64,000 bases of DNA from Spartobacteria bacterium (GTDB lineage: Bacteria; Verrucomicrobiota; Verrucomicrobiia; Chthoniobacterales; UBA10450), in the NCBI GenBank assembly GCA_003134785.1, contig PLCN01000002.1, forward strand, positions 219 to 64,218. Direction: 5' to 3'. The notes under the pieces are model-generated. The model was not told the origin of the DNA, made no database searches, and worked only from the letters and a program-made list of their open reading frames with translations. Numbering within the stretch: position 1 is the first letter of the stretch; each line of letters begins with the position of its first letter. The position numbers were made by a program, and so were the translations under genes. Below are positions 54,101 to 61,905 of this stretch, piece after piece.

Positions 54101-54951
54101 CGCCTGGATCTACCGCTACCCCCACACCTACGCCGACACCTACCCCCACGCCAAGCGCGACTCCGGCCCAGGCCTTGAACATCTCGACCCGGCTGCGGGT
54201 GGATATAGGCGACAGGGTCATGATTGGCGGCTTCATCGTCACCGGGAACGCATCCAAGCCAGTGGTCTTGCGCGGGCTCGGGCCATCGCTGGCTGGTTCG
54301 GGCATACCAGCGGCCACGGTCCTGGCTGATCCGGTGCTGGAGCTGCGCGGAGCGAATGGCTCGTTGATCATGAAGAACGACAATTGGAAAGACGACCAGC
54401 GTGCGTTGATTGAAGGGACAGCCTTCCAGCCGACGGACGATCATGAGTCGGTCATAGTAGCTACGCTGCCGGTTGGGGCTTACACGGCCATCCTGAGCGG
54501 AAAGAGTCAAACAACCGGCATAGGGCTGGTGGAAGTCTACGATAACGATCAAACGGTCGACTCGGAGCTGGCTAACATCAGCACGCGCGGGTTTGTCCAG
54601 ACGGGGGATAACGTGATGATTGGAGGCTTTACTCTGGGGAACAATCCGACGAGCACGCGGATAGCGGTGCGAGGCGTCGGACCTTCACTGACCGCTTTCG
54701 GACTAAGCAGTGTGTTAGCTGATCCCACGCTCGAGCTGCACAATGCGAACGGGACCATCATGATTTCGAATGACAACTGGACCGATGATGCCGCCATGGC
54801 GGCGCAGTTGACCGCAAATGGTCTGGCCTTAACGGACCCGAAGGAATCGGGCATCTTCACTACCCTGCCGCCGGGGCCGTTTACCGCTATCCTGGCCGGC
54901 AAGAGCGGTGGCACCGGCATAGGTCTGGTCGAGATCTATAATCTGAAGTAG
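45166..54951 (+). CDS. Giant secreted multi-domain adhesin-like protein with metzincin motif
   Basis: The protein has 3261 residues from TTG. A signal peptide ends near residue 41. In order: Ig-like N-terminal part; right-handed beta-helix about 228-930; matrixin-like segment with [11 protein letters not shown] (His1099, Glu1100, His1103, Asp1109) and the Met-turn LMYG; I-set-like Ig 1223-1308; three about 90-residue Ig units ('[17 protein letters not shown]') 1309-1585; a second beta-helix of CSLREA/choice-of-anchor Q type 1588-1945; a Big-1-like unit; nine units of 98-103 residues (2043-2938; [20 protein letters not shown] core); a Thr/Pro linker to 3002; and two about 125-residue C-terminal domains ([22 protein letters not shown]) seen in Verrucomicrobiota surface proteins. 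Inferred: surface adhesin/protease attached through its end domains. Confidence 0.85.
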   Translation: MKTHPLSPLIVLKPNFLRIVRHCFLACALLWTTAGSGWAVAPTVTASLNDAFPNHSNGGFALQGDNITYTLTIGAGGVPITNVTFNPNSPTNPTSTFTTDVAGSLAASPVGIDDTYPQTVIGNVSINSANIPYSVVTNDYLGLNPTATIDLVQAVSTVVTNTITATTAQGGTVVMTVSGAGMGQFTYNPPAGFRGPNDTFTYRLTDNANAASAASNRTATVTIPISGMVWFINNAAGAGDGRLSSPFNTLAAFQAVNDGTGNHPAANDNIFIYESATAYAGPVTLLSGQKLIGQDATASLSTITGLNLPTGSASFPAMNSGNGTVTNLGGTVTLNTNTTVRGLSINSTTSTGMTDPAGAITGVNVSEVDITTTTGTAVSFSSIGGTLSFDGLTTTGGTGASLTGSNGSATFNFTGVSISSGANAGFAATGGGTLNITGAANTITSTTGTGLNITSTTIGANGVTFKSITSNGAVNGIVLNGTGANAFTVTGDNNGSTNNGSGGTIQNTTAEGILTNSTGTISLGYLNVSNSGTKGISVTGSTGFTLDHSNVTDSAGNGTNGGTTDEGVNLINNTGTITLSNDVVDSAPNNQVNVDNNNTNLTAINASNSTFKCTAGRACDPSGSVGGNAFLVQIRGTSVLTSANVQSCTFTGVRGTGLQVSAVDTATIGSSSLGVITAPAASHSFVVQNSTFGNNNAGMDFDQGQHSNNTFQILNNTLTFHKSSSINAQANAGVGFSGSITGNINGNQIGTQGTKDSGSNSNGAGVRLIAQGDSTQAYFTVDSNQIREVPNSDVIIAFSQNGATPNTGGTLPARRFKITNNILPQPSGTNQSIGCGAGVPCGAADGNIFVYADENNTNCALITGNTVFDATTMNGSWDVYLAARTGPPAGAAITVQTGANGGNSAAAIAFINANNTLNGANKSHDEGGNVTTVASCGSFPPLMFTPGGVEKADVKPVDLATRTFVPRLDPVIAPETKPVITVKAPSVAPVSSGLLTQSSLDSVVTAATTRWEKTGLTTDQVATLRKLQFEVADLPDLRLGEADGNRIRVSKNAGGNGWFIDAKGDSDALFTKDISGSRRYTDPANAPAGRIDLLTATMHEMGHALGLNDSYLQQDRDSLMYGYLTKGERRLPAKDQAKGATPPTGGEMHFLSSTLNVGTLPNGKSVVITYVVTIKNPVPAGTTQIVSQGTVTADGGISVLTDDPTPPGATDPTVTPLGIPPAIVTNPTNQATDVTKNASFTASASGNPAPTVQWFVHKTTDGVGVFNQVAGATSNTLNVTNAAATDNGNVYHAVYTNSISTATTTDATLTVNPLPTVSPTTLPDSTVGVLYNQTITASDGTGNKTMNVTNYTTTTGLGAPTASPNTLTFNSTPTSAGTVSFDLVATDTVSGSSPSQHYSFVINPAVTVSPTSLPDSTVGVAYNQVITASGGTGSKTMNVTNYLDSGTGLTAPVVSANTVTFNSTPTAAGTVSFDLVATDTVGASSVSQHYSFTINAAVTVSPTSLPNANVNVNYTQSITASGGTGNKTMSVTNYTDNGPTGLAAPSTSANTVTFNSTPTATGTVSFDLTATDTAGATASQHYTITVIPQCDNPAVVTKLVDDGSAGTLRYALSHVCDGGTVTFQAGLTGTITLASADLLVDRNVTIAGPGANVLTVAGNNTFRLVNVTLPAAGTATIQGLSFTGGRADPGGAGTNGGAIEFNNVGTLNLNNCEFFANSMAGSSGDVIFTNAAAKLNVSGCTFRNNTTNTAIHLGSTPATVVNSTISNNTGLAMLVDGGPAVGVTNCTIANNGTGGIGLDVGGGGTVTLTNTILSQNNGKDLTRTAGDCTGNQKFNSGGHNLIDDASSSNLCNSPQPGDLLGSTFDPQLGPLANNGGPTQTRVPAITSPVIDAGDNTAVVNPPFSGPPFTDQRGFTRIVDGPDADATATVDMGAVEANYTIAATAGTPQSAVVGTAFANPLQATVSESGNPISGVSVTFTAPGSEPTATLSGTNPATTDASGNATINATASNTVGGPYTVTATATGYNGSANFSLTNTAGPATHFSVAAPASSTAGSPFTITVTALDAAGNTDTNYVGTAHFTKTDAGAGSAVPVDYTFTLGDAGTRTFTNGVTFVTAGIQRVTATDTATSSITGGANVGVSAANATHLAVGAPASATAAVGFNFGVTALDQFNNTATGYTGTVHFTSTDGAASLPSDYTFTVANAGAQVFSATLNTVGNQTITATDTVTNTINGTSSNISVSPGAATHFAVSAPASATAGTAFNFTVTALDSANKVATGYLGTAKFTSTDGQAVLPANYQFVAGDNGAHIFSATLKTSGNQTITATDTVNSSVTGVSNPVTVSATAATHYTVSAPSNATAGTAFNFTVTAQDQFNNTATGYAGTVHFTSSDGAATLPADSTLTNGTGTFSATLKTAGTLIQPVQTITATDTADNSITGTSNTIKVSAAAATHYTVSAPASATAGSAFNFSVTALDQFNNTATGYAGTIHFTSSDGQAVLPSDSTLTNNGVGTFSATLKTAGNQTITAKDTANSSITGTSNTIAVSAASATHYSVSAPSSATAGTAFNFTVTAQDQFNNTATGYAGTVHFTSSDGSAVLPANSTLTNGTGTFSATLKTSGNQTITATDTVNSSVTGVSNPVTVSATAATHYTVVAPAGATENVSFNFTVTALDQFNNTATGYSGTVHFTSTDVSSTLPANSTLTSGVGTFPATLRTPGNRTISATDTVNGTIIGTSNTIVVGAATVTHFSVTAPASATAGTAFNFTVTALDAGNSTVASYAGTVHFTSSDGNAVLPANSTLTNGTRTFSATLKTSGNQTITATDTANNTITGTSGQVAVSAAAATHFLVVAPAGVTKSVAFNFTVTAQDQFNNTATGYAGTIHFTSTDGAATLPANSTLTSGAGNFSAMLNTVGNQTITATDTITNAIAGTSNTIAVSAAPTPTPTPTPTATPTPAPTATPVPTATPTATPASTATPTPTPGSTATPTPTPTPTPTPSATPAQALNISTRLRVDIGDRVMIGGFIVTGNASKPVVLRGLGPSLAGSGIPAATVLADPVLELRGANGSLIMKNDNWKDDQRALIEGTAFQPTDDHESVIVATLPVGAYTAILSGKSQTTGIGLVEVYDNDQTVDSELANISTRGFVQTGDNVMIGGFTLGNNPTSTRIAVRGVGPSLTAFGLSSVLADPTLELHNANGTIMISNDNWTDDAAMAAQLTANGLALTDPKESGIFTTLPPGPFTAILAGKSGGTGIGLVEIYNLK
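51293..53980 (+). repeat. Nine-unit tandem protein repeat array
   Basis: Nine units of roughly 300 bases inside the giant gene. Units 3 and 6 share 105 identical bases (52117-52221 and 53017-53121), exactly 900 bases apart, including synonymous sites. Other neighbouring units share shorter exact tracts, the sign of recent copying or gene conversion. Confidence 0.8.
53983..54171 (+). repeat. Thr/Pro low-complexity linker
   Basis: About 63 codons of the form (Thr-Pro)n with Ala, encoded by near-repeats of ccgacacctaccgccacgcc. It bridges the repeat array and the two C-terminal domains of the giant protein, and is expected to be extended and perhaps a wall- or envelope-spanning spacer. Confidence 0.8.
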
Positions 54952-54959
54952 CTCTTCCT

Positions 54960-55022
54960 CTGTAGCGGCGGTCTATGACCGCCGAAGGATACATCTCGGC
55001 GGTCATTAGACCGCCGCTACAG
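54960..55022. repeat. Palindromic repeat copy E
   Basis: Arms ctgtagcggcggtctatgac and a right arm ggtcattagaccgccgctac with one inserted T, loop with cgccgaaggatacatctcgg. It lies right after the stop of the giant gene and could act as its terminator. Confidence 0.85.
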
Positions 55023-55076
55023 GAAGAGATTCGTGCCGGCGAAAATTGAGAGTCTCGAAGTGGCGGAAACCTGCAG

Positions 55077-55292
55077 TTACAGTTGCGACCGGAAAGGGAG
55101 CATAAGCCATTCGGTGGTTCGGTCCCACCAGGAGCGGTTCTTGAAGTCCTCCAAGGTATACTCGCGGGACCGTTGCAGATCCTTTTCGAAGATGGCTTCC
55201 ATCTCGTGGCCGAACTTCTCGTCGTAGACCACCACATCAAGCTCTTCGTTTATCTCGGACGAGCGGGCATCGAAATTGGACGAACCGAACAT
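55077..55292 (-). pseudogene. C-terminal fragment of a cardiolipin-synthase-like (PLD) gene
   Basis: Seventy-one residues match the C-terminal end of cardiolipin synthases: MFGSSNFDARSSEINEELDV (the Asn/Ser part after the second HxK motif), VVYDEKFGHEMEAIFEKDL and NRSWWDRTTEWLMLPFRSQL. The HxKxxxxD residues and the entire first PLD domain are missing, so it cannot be active. The upstream frame gives only a few unrelated residues (NQRVALFS). Inferred: remnant left by rearrangement next to palindrome E. Confidence 0.75.
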
Positions 55293-55428
55293 GGAGAACA
55301 GAGCGACACGCTGATTGGATGGCAGCCCAGAAAATGATTTCCAAGCGACTAGCCTGGCTGGAGCGGAGTTCCAAGCGCCGTGGCTACAGCTGGCTCATTC
55401 GTTCAGCTCGAAGGAGGAGGGGATCGAT

Positions 55429-55470
55429 CACGAGCACGAGCACGAGCACGAGCAGGAGAACGAGAACGGG
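55429..55470. repeat. Short tandem gagcac repeat
   Basis: Five or more near-perfect copies of the hexamer gagcac (cacgagcacgagcacgagca then ggagaacgagaacg), in the noncoding gap between the PLD fragment and the small unknown gene. Confidence 0.75.
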
Positions 55471-55504
55471 TAAGATAGGACTGGCGATGAGCGCCGAAAA
55501 ACCG

Positions 55505-55816
55505 TTAGTGACCCTTTTGGCCGAATTCTTCCACCGACATAATTACGTCGCGATCTTCGAAGGGAACATGAGTCGAGGCGTTGAACTTATATGCTGTTCG
55601 TCGGGAGCGGATTTCCTTGATGGTGAAATTCACCGCCCGGTCATGAATGGTGAAGAGGAGCGTCAACCCCACCTTGCGAAATCGTCCGTCGATTTCCTTG
55701 ATCCATTCTTTGAAACGTTCCGGATTGAAGGTGGCCATGTCCCGGGTCAGAACTGAGTGGACGAGCTGGCGGATCGCTTCACGCTGCTCTTTTGGGCGGG
55801 AATGCATCAGGATCAT
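55505..55816 (-). CDS. Small unknown protein
   Basis: The protein has 103 residues, not recognised. ILMHSRPKEQREAIRQLVHS forms a probable helix; FNPERFKEWIKEIDGRFRKV GLTLLFTIHDRAVNFTIKEI and RTAYKFNASTHVPFEDRDVI alternate helix and strands. No signal peptide. Reading is smooth and codon use resembles neighbours, so it may be a real gene, but it stands alone between fragments and has no clear ribosome site. Confidence 0.45.
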   Translation of the reverse strand: MILMHSRPKEQREAIRQLVHSVLTRDMATFNPERFKEWIKEIDGRFRKVGLTLLFTIHDRAVNFTIKEIRSRRTAYKFNASTHVPFEDRDVIMSVEEFGQKGH

Positions 55817-55947
55817 ACCTCCGAGTCAGCAGGACGGGTGCCGAACCCGACCTCCCGCAGTGCTCGCCACGAGAGAACGTCGCGGAGGAAGCACCGGCGG
55901 GCTCTCAGTGCTCCGACCGGGTGACGTTCGTCCGCAGCCGGAGATAC

Positions 55948-56331
55948 TTACTTCCTGGCGCCGGCCAGCAGCGTCGCGATCAGATTCTCGATATCGGCGA
56001 TACAGACCGGTTTCTTCAAATAGGCATCGCCGCACTTTGCGAGCGCGCTTTGATGGTCCGTCTCATTTCCATAGGCCGAGTAATACAAAATCGGAATGTG
56101 AGGATTTAGTGCCCGAAGCTTCTGGCACAACTCCACTCCCGTGCCGTCGGGTAGCCGGACGTCCAGGATATAGAGATCGAAAGCAATTTCCTTCGCCAGA
56201 TCGAAACCCTCAGTGACACTGCCCGCCGTCATAACCCCATAGCCGCAGTCCTGTAACAAAGCCGCCATCATCAGCCTGGTATCCTGATGATCGTCGACGT
56301 GAAGAATGCGGGCTTTGGTTTGTTGTTCCAT
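55948..56331 (-). CDS. Single-domain response regulator (CheY-like)
   Basis: The protein has 127 residues from ATG 56331. ARILHVDDHQDTRLMMAALL holds the acidic pair. LYILDVRLPDGTGVELCQKL has the phospho-acceptor Asp (in LDV). YYSAYGNETDHQSALAKCGD AYLKKP has the Thr/Ser switch region and the conserved Lys-Pro. No output domain, so it probably signals through a partner kinase or receptor. It faces a second receiver-only gene across a 259-base gap. Confidence 0.85.
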   Translation of the reverse strand: MEQQTKARILHVDDHQDTRLMMAALLQDCGYGVMTAGSVTEGFDLAKEIAFDLYILDVRLPDGTGVELCQKLRALNPHIPILYYSAYGNETDHQSALAKCGDAYLKKPVCIADIENLIATLLAGARK

Positions 56332-56590
56332 GGCGGCGGTTGGTTGTGAGAGCTTGAGCTTATCAGCGTGGAGTATGATCGCAATTTCCGATCGATTTTT
56401 GAATTGACAGATTTGGCGTATCAACGCCTTACTGAAGCACCCGCCGCGTCGTCTTAGTTTCGCGGCGAACCGCTTTGATCTCATTTGTCGTTCGCGACCA
56501 GACCCCTTGTTCGGCACCGGAAATTTTCGCCGGTGAACCGTTGTGTCGCAAAATGAACCGCCACGGCAGCGAAACAGAAATAGCCACGAG

Positions 56591-56977
56591 ATGATCAATC
56601 CGCAGCCACTCCGCGTCCTTTGTGCCGACGATAATCTCCGAGTGCTCGATATGCTGGCGAAAAGGCTCAAGTCCGCTGGTCACCTCGTGGAAGTGGCGAG
56701 TGATGGGCGCGCGGCCGTCACCAGAGTCGCGAATGACCCGAACTACTTCCATGTGATCGTCACCGACACACGCATGCCGCGCCTGGATGGTTTCGGCCTG
56801 GTCGAAGAAGCGCGATCGGCTGGTTACCAGGGTAAGATCATTGTTTTCGCGAACGCGCTGACCGCGGAGGACCGGCAACGTTACCAGGAATTGCGCGTGG
56901 ACCGGGTGATCGATAAGCCCGATAAAAACGGCGAGCTGGTCGGCGCTATTAGCGAATTGAAAGCGGGCCTCAGTTAG
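56591..56977 (+). CDS. Single-domain response regulator (CheY-like)
   Basis: The protein has 128 residues from ATG 56591. RVLCADDNLRVLDMLAKRLK carries the Asp-Asp pair, IVTDTRMPRLDGFGLVEEAR the acceptor Asp, FANALTAEDRQRY the switch Ala/Thr area and DRVIDKPDKNGEL the Lys-Pro. Divergent from the other receiver-only gene, and different in sequence, so not a recent duplicate. No histidine kinase is in the window. It ends 19 bases from the convergent nifS-like gene. Confidence 0.85.
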   Translation: MINPQPLRVLCADDNLRVLDMLAKRLKSAGHLVEVASDGRAAVTRVANDPNYFHVIVTDTRMPRLDGFGLVEEARSAGYQGKIIVFANALTAEDRQRYQELRVDRVIDKPDKNGELVGAISELKAGLS

Positions 56978-56995
56978 CCTTCGGCGGGTTGTCTG

Positions 56996-58183
56996 TTAAA
57001 CGGCCGCGGATTCGCGGACCGCTGATGCCACCGACAAGCCGCGGAGTTTCGCGATTGCTTTCGGCACAATCTCGAGAGCTTTGTCCACGTCGCGCTCGGT
57101 ATTGAACCGGCTAAACGAGAACCGCATGCTGCCTCGCGCTCGCTCATCGCTCACCTTCATCGCGCGCAACACGTGGGAAGATTCGAGCGAACCGGTGCGG
57201 CAGGCCGAACCGGCCGAGCAACAAAGCTGATGGCGATCCAGGATCATGAGCGCGGCCCCCGATTCGACGCCGGCGAAGGAAAGGTTCGTTGTGTTCGGCA
57301 GCCTTGCCTTGCGATCTCCATTTACAAAAGCGTCCGGCACTTTCTCGAGCAGGATTGTTTCGAATCGATCGCGCAGAGCGCGGACTCGCGTGGCTTCATC
57401 CTCCAACGCGGCCGCCGCGCATTCCGCGGCTTTCCCCAACGCCACGATGGACGCCACGTTTTCAGTTCCAGCCCGGCGATTATCCTCCTGGCTGCCGCCG
57501 ATCAACGACGCTTTGAAGGCCGATCGCTTGTTCACGTAAAGTGCGCCGACACCTTTCGGTCCATGCAGTTTGTGCGCGGAAAGCGAAAGCGAATTGATCG
57601 TCGAATTCGCCAGCCGAATCGGAATTTTTCCAGCAGTCTGGATCGCGTCAGTATGAAACAGGACGCGTTTTCGCCGGGCGATCTCGGCGATTTTTTCCAC
57701 GGGAAAGAGGACGCCGGTTTCGTTGTTGGCCCACATCACGGAGACGATTGCCGTTTGCGCCGTGATCGCGCGCTCCAGTTCCTCCAGGTCGAGATTCCCT
57801 TCGCTATCGACACCGAGGGTGGTCACGGAGCAGCCTCGTTTCGCCAGGGCATCGCAATGACGCCACGTCGCGCTGTGTTCGACCGCGGTCGTGACGATGT
57901 GCTGCCGCGCGGGATCGAGCTGGAGCGCGGAATTTACCGCCGCATTGTTTGACTCCGTCCCGCAACTGGTGAAAACGATTTCGCCCGGCTCGCATCCGAG
58001 CAATGCGGCCACCCGCTCACGCGCGAGATTGATCGCGCGCCGCACTTGCGCGCCGAATCCGTAGCCGCTCGAGGGATTGCCGTAATACTTCGTCAGAAAC
58101 GGAAGCATCTCCTCGAGCACGGCGGGGTCGAGTTGTGTGGTCGCGTTGTTATCGAGATAAATGATCTGCTCGTCTGAGATCAT
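56996..58183 (-). CDS. Cysteine desulfurase (NifS/IscS type)
   Basis: The protein has 395 residues. IYLDNNATTQLDPAVLEEML is the usual opening. FTSCGTESNNAAVNSAL binds the cofactor phosphate, SLSAHKLHGPKGVGALYV has the PLP Lys, RRAGTENVASIVALGKA follows, and LCCSAGSACRTGSLESSHVL is the catalytic Cys loop typical of the IscS/NifS group I. It takes sulfur from cysteine for iron-sulfur clusters or tRNA thiolation. It stands apart from isc or suf genes. A tRNA-thiolation or Fe-S role cannot be separated by sequence alone. Confidence 0.92.
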   Translation of the reverse strand: MISDEQIIYLDNNATTQLDPAVLEEMLPFLTKYYGNPSSGYGFGAQVRRAINLARERVAALLGCEPGEIVFTSCGTESNNAAVNSALQLDPARQHIVTTAVEHSATWRHCDALAKRGCSVTTLGVDSEGNLDLEELERAITAQTAIVSVMWANNETGVLFPVEKIAEIARRKRVLFHTDAIQTAGKIPIRLANSTINSLSLSAHKLHGPKGVGALYVNKRSAFKASLIGGSQEDNRRAGTENVASIVALGKAAECAAAALEDEATRVRALRDRFETILLEKVPDAFVNGDRKARLPNTTNLSFAGVESGAALMILDRHQLCCSAGSACRTGSLESSHVLRAMKVSDERARGSMRFSFSRFNTERDVDKALEIVPKAIAKLRGLSVASAVRESAAV

Positions 58184-58240
58184 GGAGTGTGTCCAGTTTA
58201 GGTATTCGCGCGGCCGGCGTAAAGCGCGCTGTGGCGGCGG

Positions 58241-58582
58241 CTACTCCGGCGGTCTCGGTTCGTTTCCGGGATGTTGAGGCGCGCGGTGGGTGTAGCGGAA
58301 GTAAAGATTGCGTAGGTAAATCGGCAACGGCATCGCGGTGCTCAAGACGCCGACGGAATCCCGTTGGTAGATCGCAAAATAACTGAGCATGAGCAGGCTG
58401 CCGAGCGCGCTGCATTCCCAGAAACCGAAGGGAATCACACTTTTTCGCGCGCGTTCCGAAGCGATCCATTGAATCAAAAAGCGCAGACCGAAAACGAGGC
58501 TGCCACTGAGCCCCACGATTTTCCACGGATGAATCAGGATTCCGAAGATGTGGGTCTCGGCGAGAAACTGAAGGCTGTTCAT
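58241..58582 (-). CDS. LAB_N (lipid-A-disaccharide-synthase N-terminal domain) protein
   Basis: The protein has 113 residues with three membrane helices: IVGLSGSLVFGLRFLIQWIA SERARKSVIPFGFWECSALG SLLMLSYFAIYQRDSVGVLS. This matches the stand-alone LAB_N family (PF07578): FxxRFxxQW, SE..+KS..P..FW..S, GS..L..Y. Such proteins are often near lipid A or glycosyltransferase genes and may help a lipid-linked sugar transfer, but the reaction is uncertain. It lies 57 bases upstream of the start side of the cysteine desulfurase, on the same strand. Confidence 0.85.
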   Translation of the reverse strand: MNSLQFLAETHIFGILIHPWKIVGLSGSLVFGLRFLIQWIASERARKSVIPFGFWECSALGSLLMLSYFAIYQRDSVGVLSTAMPLPIYLRNLYFRYTHRAPQHPGNEPRPPE

Positions 58583-58701
58583 AAGGGAGAGACGTTCCGA
58601 CAGTTCGGCAAAGCCGACCAGCTTTTTTGTCCAGGGTGTGGCCCAACCCTCGTCGTCAGACCCCGCGCTTGATCTCGTCGCCGGGCGGGCGATGAAATTC
58701 C

Positions 58702-59148
58702 ATGTCCACCGCGAAACCGCCAGCTCGAAAAATTAGTTTAGCGCGCACCTCCGAGCAGATCGGCCGCTGTTGCTCCGTCATGCGTGAACTGCGTCCCCAC
58801 ATCGAAGCGATCGACTTTGCCGCGCGAGTGCTGAACCAGCAAAAAGAGGGATATCAACTTGCCTTCCTCGAACAGGACGGCGTCGTGCGATCGGTGGCGG
58901 GCTTTCGCATCTTCAATCTCCTTTTTTCGGGCCGCACGCTCTATATCGACGACTTGGTCACGCACGATTCCGACCGTTCTCGCGGCTTCGGCGCCGCGCT
59001 TTTCGATTGGCTGATCGAGCACGCCAGGAAGCAGGGCTGCGAGCACCTCACTCTGGATTCCGGCGTGCAACGATTCGCCGCCCACCGCTTTTATCTGAAC
59101 CGCGGCATGGACATTACGTCGCACCATTTTCAGCTCAAGCTCGCCTAG
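58702..59148 (+). CDS. GNAT-family N-acetyltransferase
   Basis: The protein has 148 residues. LAFLEQDGVVRSVAGFRIFN is the first sheet, LYIDDLVTHDSDRSRGFGAA LFDWL the acetyl-CoA-binding loop (Ser-Arg-Gly-Phe-Gly), and LDSGVQRFAAHRFYLNRGMD the final strand and helix. Substrate unknown. Divergent from the LAB_N gene, with a gap of about 120 bases that must hold both promoters. It is followed by a long inverted repeat. Confidence 0.85.
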   Translation: MSTAKPPARKISLARTSEQIGRCCSVMRELRPHIEAIDFAARVLNQQKEGYQLAFLEQDGVVRSVAGFRIFNLLFSGRTLYIDDLVTHDSDRSRGFGAALFDWLIEHARKQGCEHLTLDSGVQRFAAHRFYLNRGMDITSHHFQLKLA

Positions 59149-59214
59149 TAATCGTGCTCGCTCCCCACGCGGTAGCCCATCCCGGGCAGAGGTGGGTGCT
59201 CGTAGTCGACCGCT

Positions 59215-59367
59215 GTCATCCCGAGCCGCGCAGACGGCGAGGGACCTCACACTCGCAGTCCCGTCACGCGAATTAGATCACGCGTCATTCGATGTTTACG
59301 CCACCAGTAACGCGGTAGCGTCTGACCAATTGTGAGGTCCCTCGCCGTCTGCGCGGCTCGGGATGAC
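59215..59367. repeat. 37-base inverted repeat (MITE/REP-like) between genes
   Basis: The left arm (59215-59251) starts gtcatcccgagccgcgcaga and the right arm (59331-59367) is its exact reverse complement, ending tctgcgcggctcgggatgac. A 79-base spacer separates them. 'gtcatcccgagc...gagggacctcac' sequences are a widespread class of dispersed bacterial repeats. The perfect arms suggest a recent insertion or strong selection for the hairpin. Confidence 0.8.
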
Positions 59368-59440
59368 CCCATTTCCTTGCTGCTCCTCGCTTCATCCCCA
59401 CGCTGTTCATCTTTCAAATTCCACCTAAGATTCCACCCGC

Positions 59441-60547
59441 ATGTCATCCATTTGGGATACGGCCAATCCGCAACTGCGCGAACTCGCCGTTTACGAACCG
59501 GGCAAGCCGATCGAGGAAACCGCGCGCGAACTCGGCGCCGACGCGAGCAAGATCATCAAGCTCGCGTCGAATGAAAACCCGCTTGGCCCCTCTCCCAAAG
59601 CTTTGGCGGCTATGCGGTCGGCGTTGGACTCCACTCATCTCTATCCCGACGGCGGCGGCTTCTATCTGCGCGAAGCGCTCGCGGCAAAGCTCGGTCTCAG
59701 CCGCGAACACATCATTCTCGGCAGCGGCTCGAATGAAATCATCGAGTTTCTCGGGCACGCCTTCCTCAATCGCGGTGACGAGGTCATCACTTGTGAGCAC
59801 GCCTTCATCGCCTACAAACTCGTCGCCGCGGTTTTCGGCGCACACACGATCGAAGTCCCGAGCCCGGATTTGCGCCACGATCTCGACGCGATGATTGCCG
59901 CCATCTCGTCGAAGACGCGCCTCATCTTCATCGCGAACCCAAATAATCCGACGGGCACGCTCGTGGGCCAGGATGAGATCGACCGTTTCATCACGTGTGT
60001 GCCGGAAAACGTGGTCGTAGTTTTCGATGAAGCGTATTTCGAATATCTCGACGACCCGCCGGACACGCTGCGTTTCATCCGCGAGGGCCGGAATGTCGCT
60101 GTGCTGCGCACGTTCTCAAAAATCCAGGGCCTGGCTGGGTTGCGCATTGGCTACGGCTTGGCGCGACCTGAGCTGATTCAAGTTCTGCAAAAAACGCGAC
60201 AGCCCTTCAACGTGGGCAGTCTCGCCCAAGTCGCGGCCCTGGCTGGTCTGGCCGATGAAGAGCATCTCCTCGAAACAAAACGCCTGACGGACGAAGGCCG
60301 CGCCTACCTGCAGGAACAATTCGCCGCGATGAATTTACGCTTCGTGCCGAGCGCCGCGAATTTCGTCCTTGTTAACGTCGGCGACGGCGCGAAAATTTTC
60401 AGGGCTTTGCTTGGCCGGCAGATTATCGTGCGCGCACTGAAAGGTTACAGCTTGCCAAAATGGATTCGCATTTCCGTCGGCACGATGGAACAAAATCGAC
60501 GATGCATCGCAGCGCTTCGGGAAGTTCTGAGCAGCCCGCCGGCTTGA
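59441..60547 (+). CDS. hisC: Histidinol-phosphate aminotransferase
   Basis: The protein has 368 residues. KLASNENPLGPSPKALAAMR, GSGSNEIIEFLGHAFLNRGD, FIANPNNPTGTLV, VVFDEAYFEYLDDPP, RTFSKIQGLAGLRIGYGLA (PLP Lys in FSK) and WIRISVGTMEQNRRCIAAL are the HisC blocks. It transaminates imidazole-acetol phosphate in histidine synthesis and, in some bacteria, aromatic 2-oxo acids. It stands outside a his operon and overlaps mnmE by 46 bases. It is downstream of the 37-base inverted repeat, and its promoter must lie between that repeat and the ATG. Confidence 0.9.
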   Translation: MSSIWDTANPQLRELAVYEPGKPIEETARELGADASKIIKLASNENPLGPSPKALAAMRSALDSTHLYPDGGGFYLREALAAKLGLSREHIILGSGSNEIIEFLGHAFLNRGDEVITCEHAFIAYKLVAAVFGAHTIEVPSPDLRHDLDAMIAAISSKTRLIFIANPNNPTGTLVGQDEIDRFITCVPENVVVVFDEAYFEYLDDPPDTLRFIREGRNVAVLRTFSKIQGLAGLRIGYGLARPELIQVLQKTRQPFNVGSLAQVAALAGLADEEHLLETKRLTDEGRAYLQEQFAAMNLRFVPSAANFVLVNVGDGAKIFRALLGRQIIVRALKGYSLPKWIRISVGTMEQNRRCIAALREVLSSPPA

Positions 60548-61905
60548 CCGCTCCCGGCCCAGGCGTGGCGGCCGGGGAGACGATCGCGGCGATCTCGACT
60601 CCCGCGGGCGAAGGCGCTATTGCCCTGATCCGCATCTCAGGCGAAGGCGCGATTGCAGTCGCCGATCGGGTTTATCGCGGCAAAGGGACGCCGTCGGAAT
60701 TTCCTTCTCACACCCAGCGCCTGGGCGAAATCGTGGAGAGTGATCGAATGATCGATCAGGTCATGCTCACGGTGCATCGCATGCCGGGAAGTTATACCGG
60801 CGAAGATCTGGTGGAGATTAGTTGTCATGGTGGAATTCTGGTTACGGCGCGCGTGCTCGAAGCCTGTCTGCGCGCGGGAGCGCGCGCGGCGCGACCGGGG
60901 GAATTCAGCGAGCGCGCTTTTCTGAACGGCAAAATGGATTTGACCCAGGCCGAAGCGGTCATGGATTTGATCCGCGCCCAGAGCGATCTCGCGCTTCGCT
61001 CCGCGAACGAGCAGTTGGAAGGTCGGCTTGGCGCCGAGGTCCGGGAAATCCGCGCGCAACTGGTCGAGATGCTCGCGCATGTGGAAGCGGCGATCGATTT
61101 CCCGGAGGAAGACATCGCGCCGGATGAGGGCCGGAAGTTGCAGGCGCGCCTCGATTCCGTGCGCGAAAAAATGAGCGCCTTGCTCGCGACCGCGGAACAG
61201 GGACGGATTCTGCGAGAGGGGATCCGCGCCGTCATTTACGGTCCGACCAATGCCGGGAAGTCGAGCTTGCTCAATCGGCTGCTTCGTTATGATCGCGCCA
61301 TTGTCAGCGAACGACCCGGCACGACCCGCGACACCATCGAAGAAGTCATCAATCTGCGGGGCATCCCGATTCGCTTGCTCGATACCGCCGGGCTGCGCGA
61401 TTCCGTGGATGAATTGGAACGCGAGGGGATGGCGCGCACCGAAAAGTCGCTCGAGACCGCCGATCTGCTTCTGCACGTTCTCGATCGCAATGCGGCGAAG
61501 CCCGCGCGTTTTCAGGAAAACTCGACGGATCAAATCGCGCTCGTCCTTCTGAACAAGAGCGATCTGCCGGAACATCCCGACTGGCAAAATCATGATGCGC
61601 TCCGGATATCCTGCCTCGAGGAAAATGGACTGCGCGGTGTGGAAGATGCCATTTTCGAGAAAATCTCACAGCATCACCTGCGGCCGGAGAGCGCTCTCGC
61701 GATCAACGCGCGCCATCGTGATTGCCTGAGACACGCGCTCGAATTCTGCGGCTTGGCGCGCGACACGATGAATAACGGGCTCGCACCCGAATATGTGGCG
61801 GTCGATTTGCGCGCCGCGTTGCGCGCCGTCGGCGAAATCACGGGAGAAGAGAACGCGGAGGAAATCCTCGATTCGCTTTTCGCGCAGTTCTGCATCGGCA
61901 AATGA
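60502..61905 (+). CDS. mnmE: tRNA-modification GTPase MnmE
   Basis: The protein has 467 residues from ATG 60502, inside the end of hisC (a GTG at 60564 is the other candidate, and would remove a Ser/Pro-rich start). TIAAISTPAGEGAIALIRIS is the MnmE N-terminal fold, PGEFSERAFLNGKMDLTQAE AVMDLI the folate/helical part, YGPTNAGKSSLLNRL the P-loop, GTTRDTIEEV G2, LLDTAGLRDSVDELE G3 and LLNKSDLP G4. The final FCIGK holds the conserved Cys. With MnmG it modifies the wobble uridine of tRNAs. Its stop overlaps pyrD (ATGA). Confidence 0.95.
   Translation: MHRSASGSSEQPAGLTAPGPGVAAGETIAAISTPAGEGAIALIRISGEGAIAVADRVYRGKGTPSEFPSHTQRLGEIVESDRMIDQVMLTVHRMPGSYTGEDLVEISCHGGILVTARVLEACLRAGARAARPGEFSERAFLNGKMDLTQAEAVMDLIRAQSDLALRSANEQLEGRLGAEVREIRAQLVEMLAHVEAAIDFPEEDIAPDEGRKLQARLDSVREKMSALLATAEQGRILREGIRAVIYGPTNAGKSSLLNRLLRYDRAIVSERPGTTRDTIEEVINLRGIPIRLLDTAGLRDSVDELEREGMARTEKSLETADLLLHVLDRNAAKPARFQENSTDQIALVLLNKSDLPEHPDWQNHDALRISCLEENGLRGVEDAIFEKISQHHLRPESALAINARHRDCLRHALEFCGLARDTMNNGLAPEYVAVDLRAALRAVGEITGEENAEEILDSLFAQFCIGK

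Noticed and set aside
53269-54552. 427-codon minus-strand frame with Arg/Gly/Cys-rich repeats
   Set aside because: Antisense of the Thr/Pro linker and repeat array of the giant protein.
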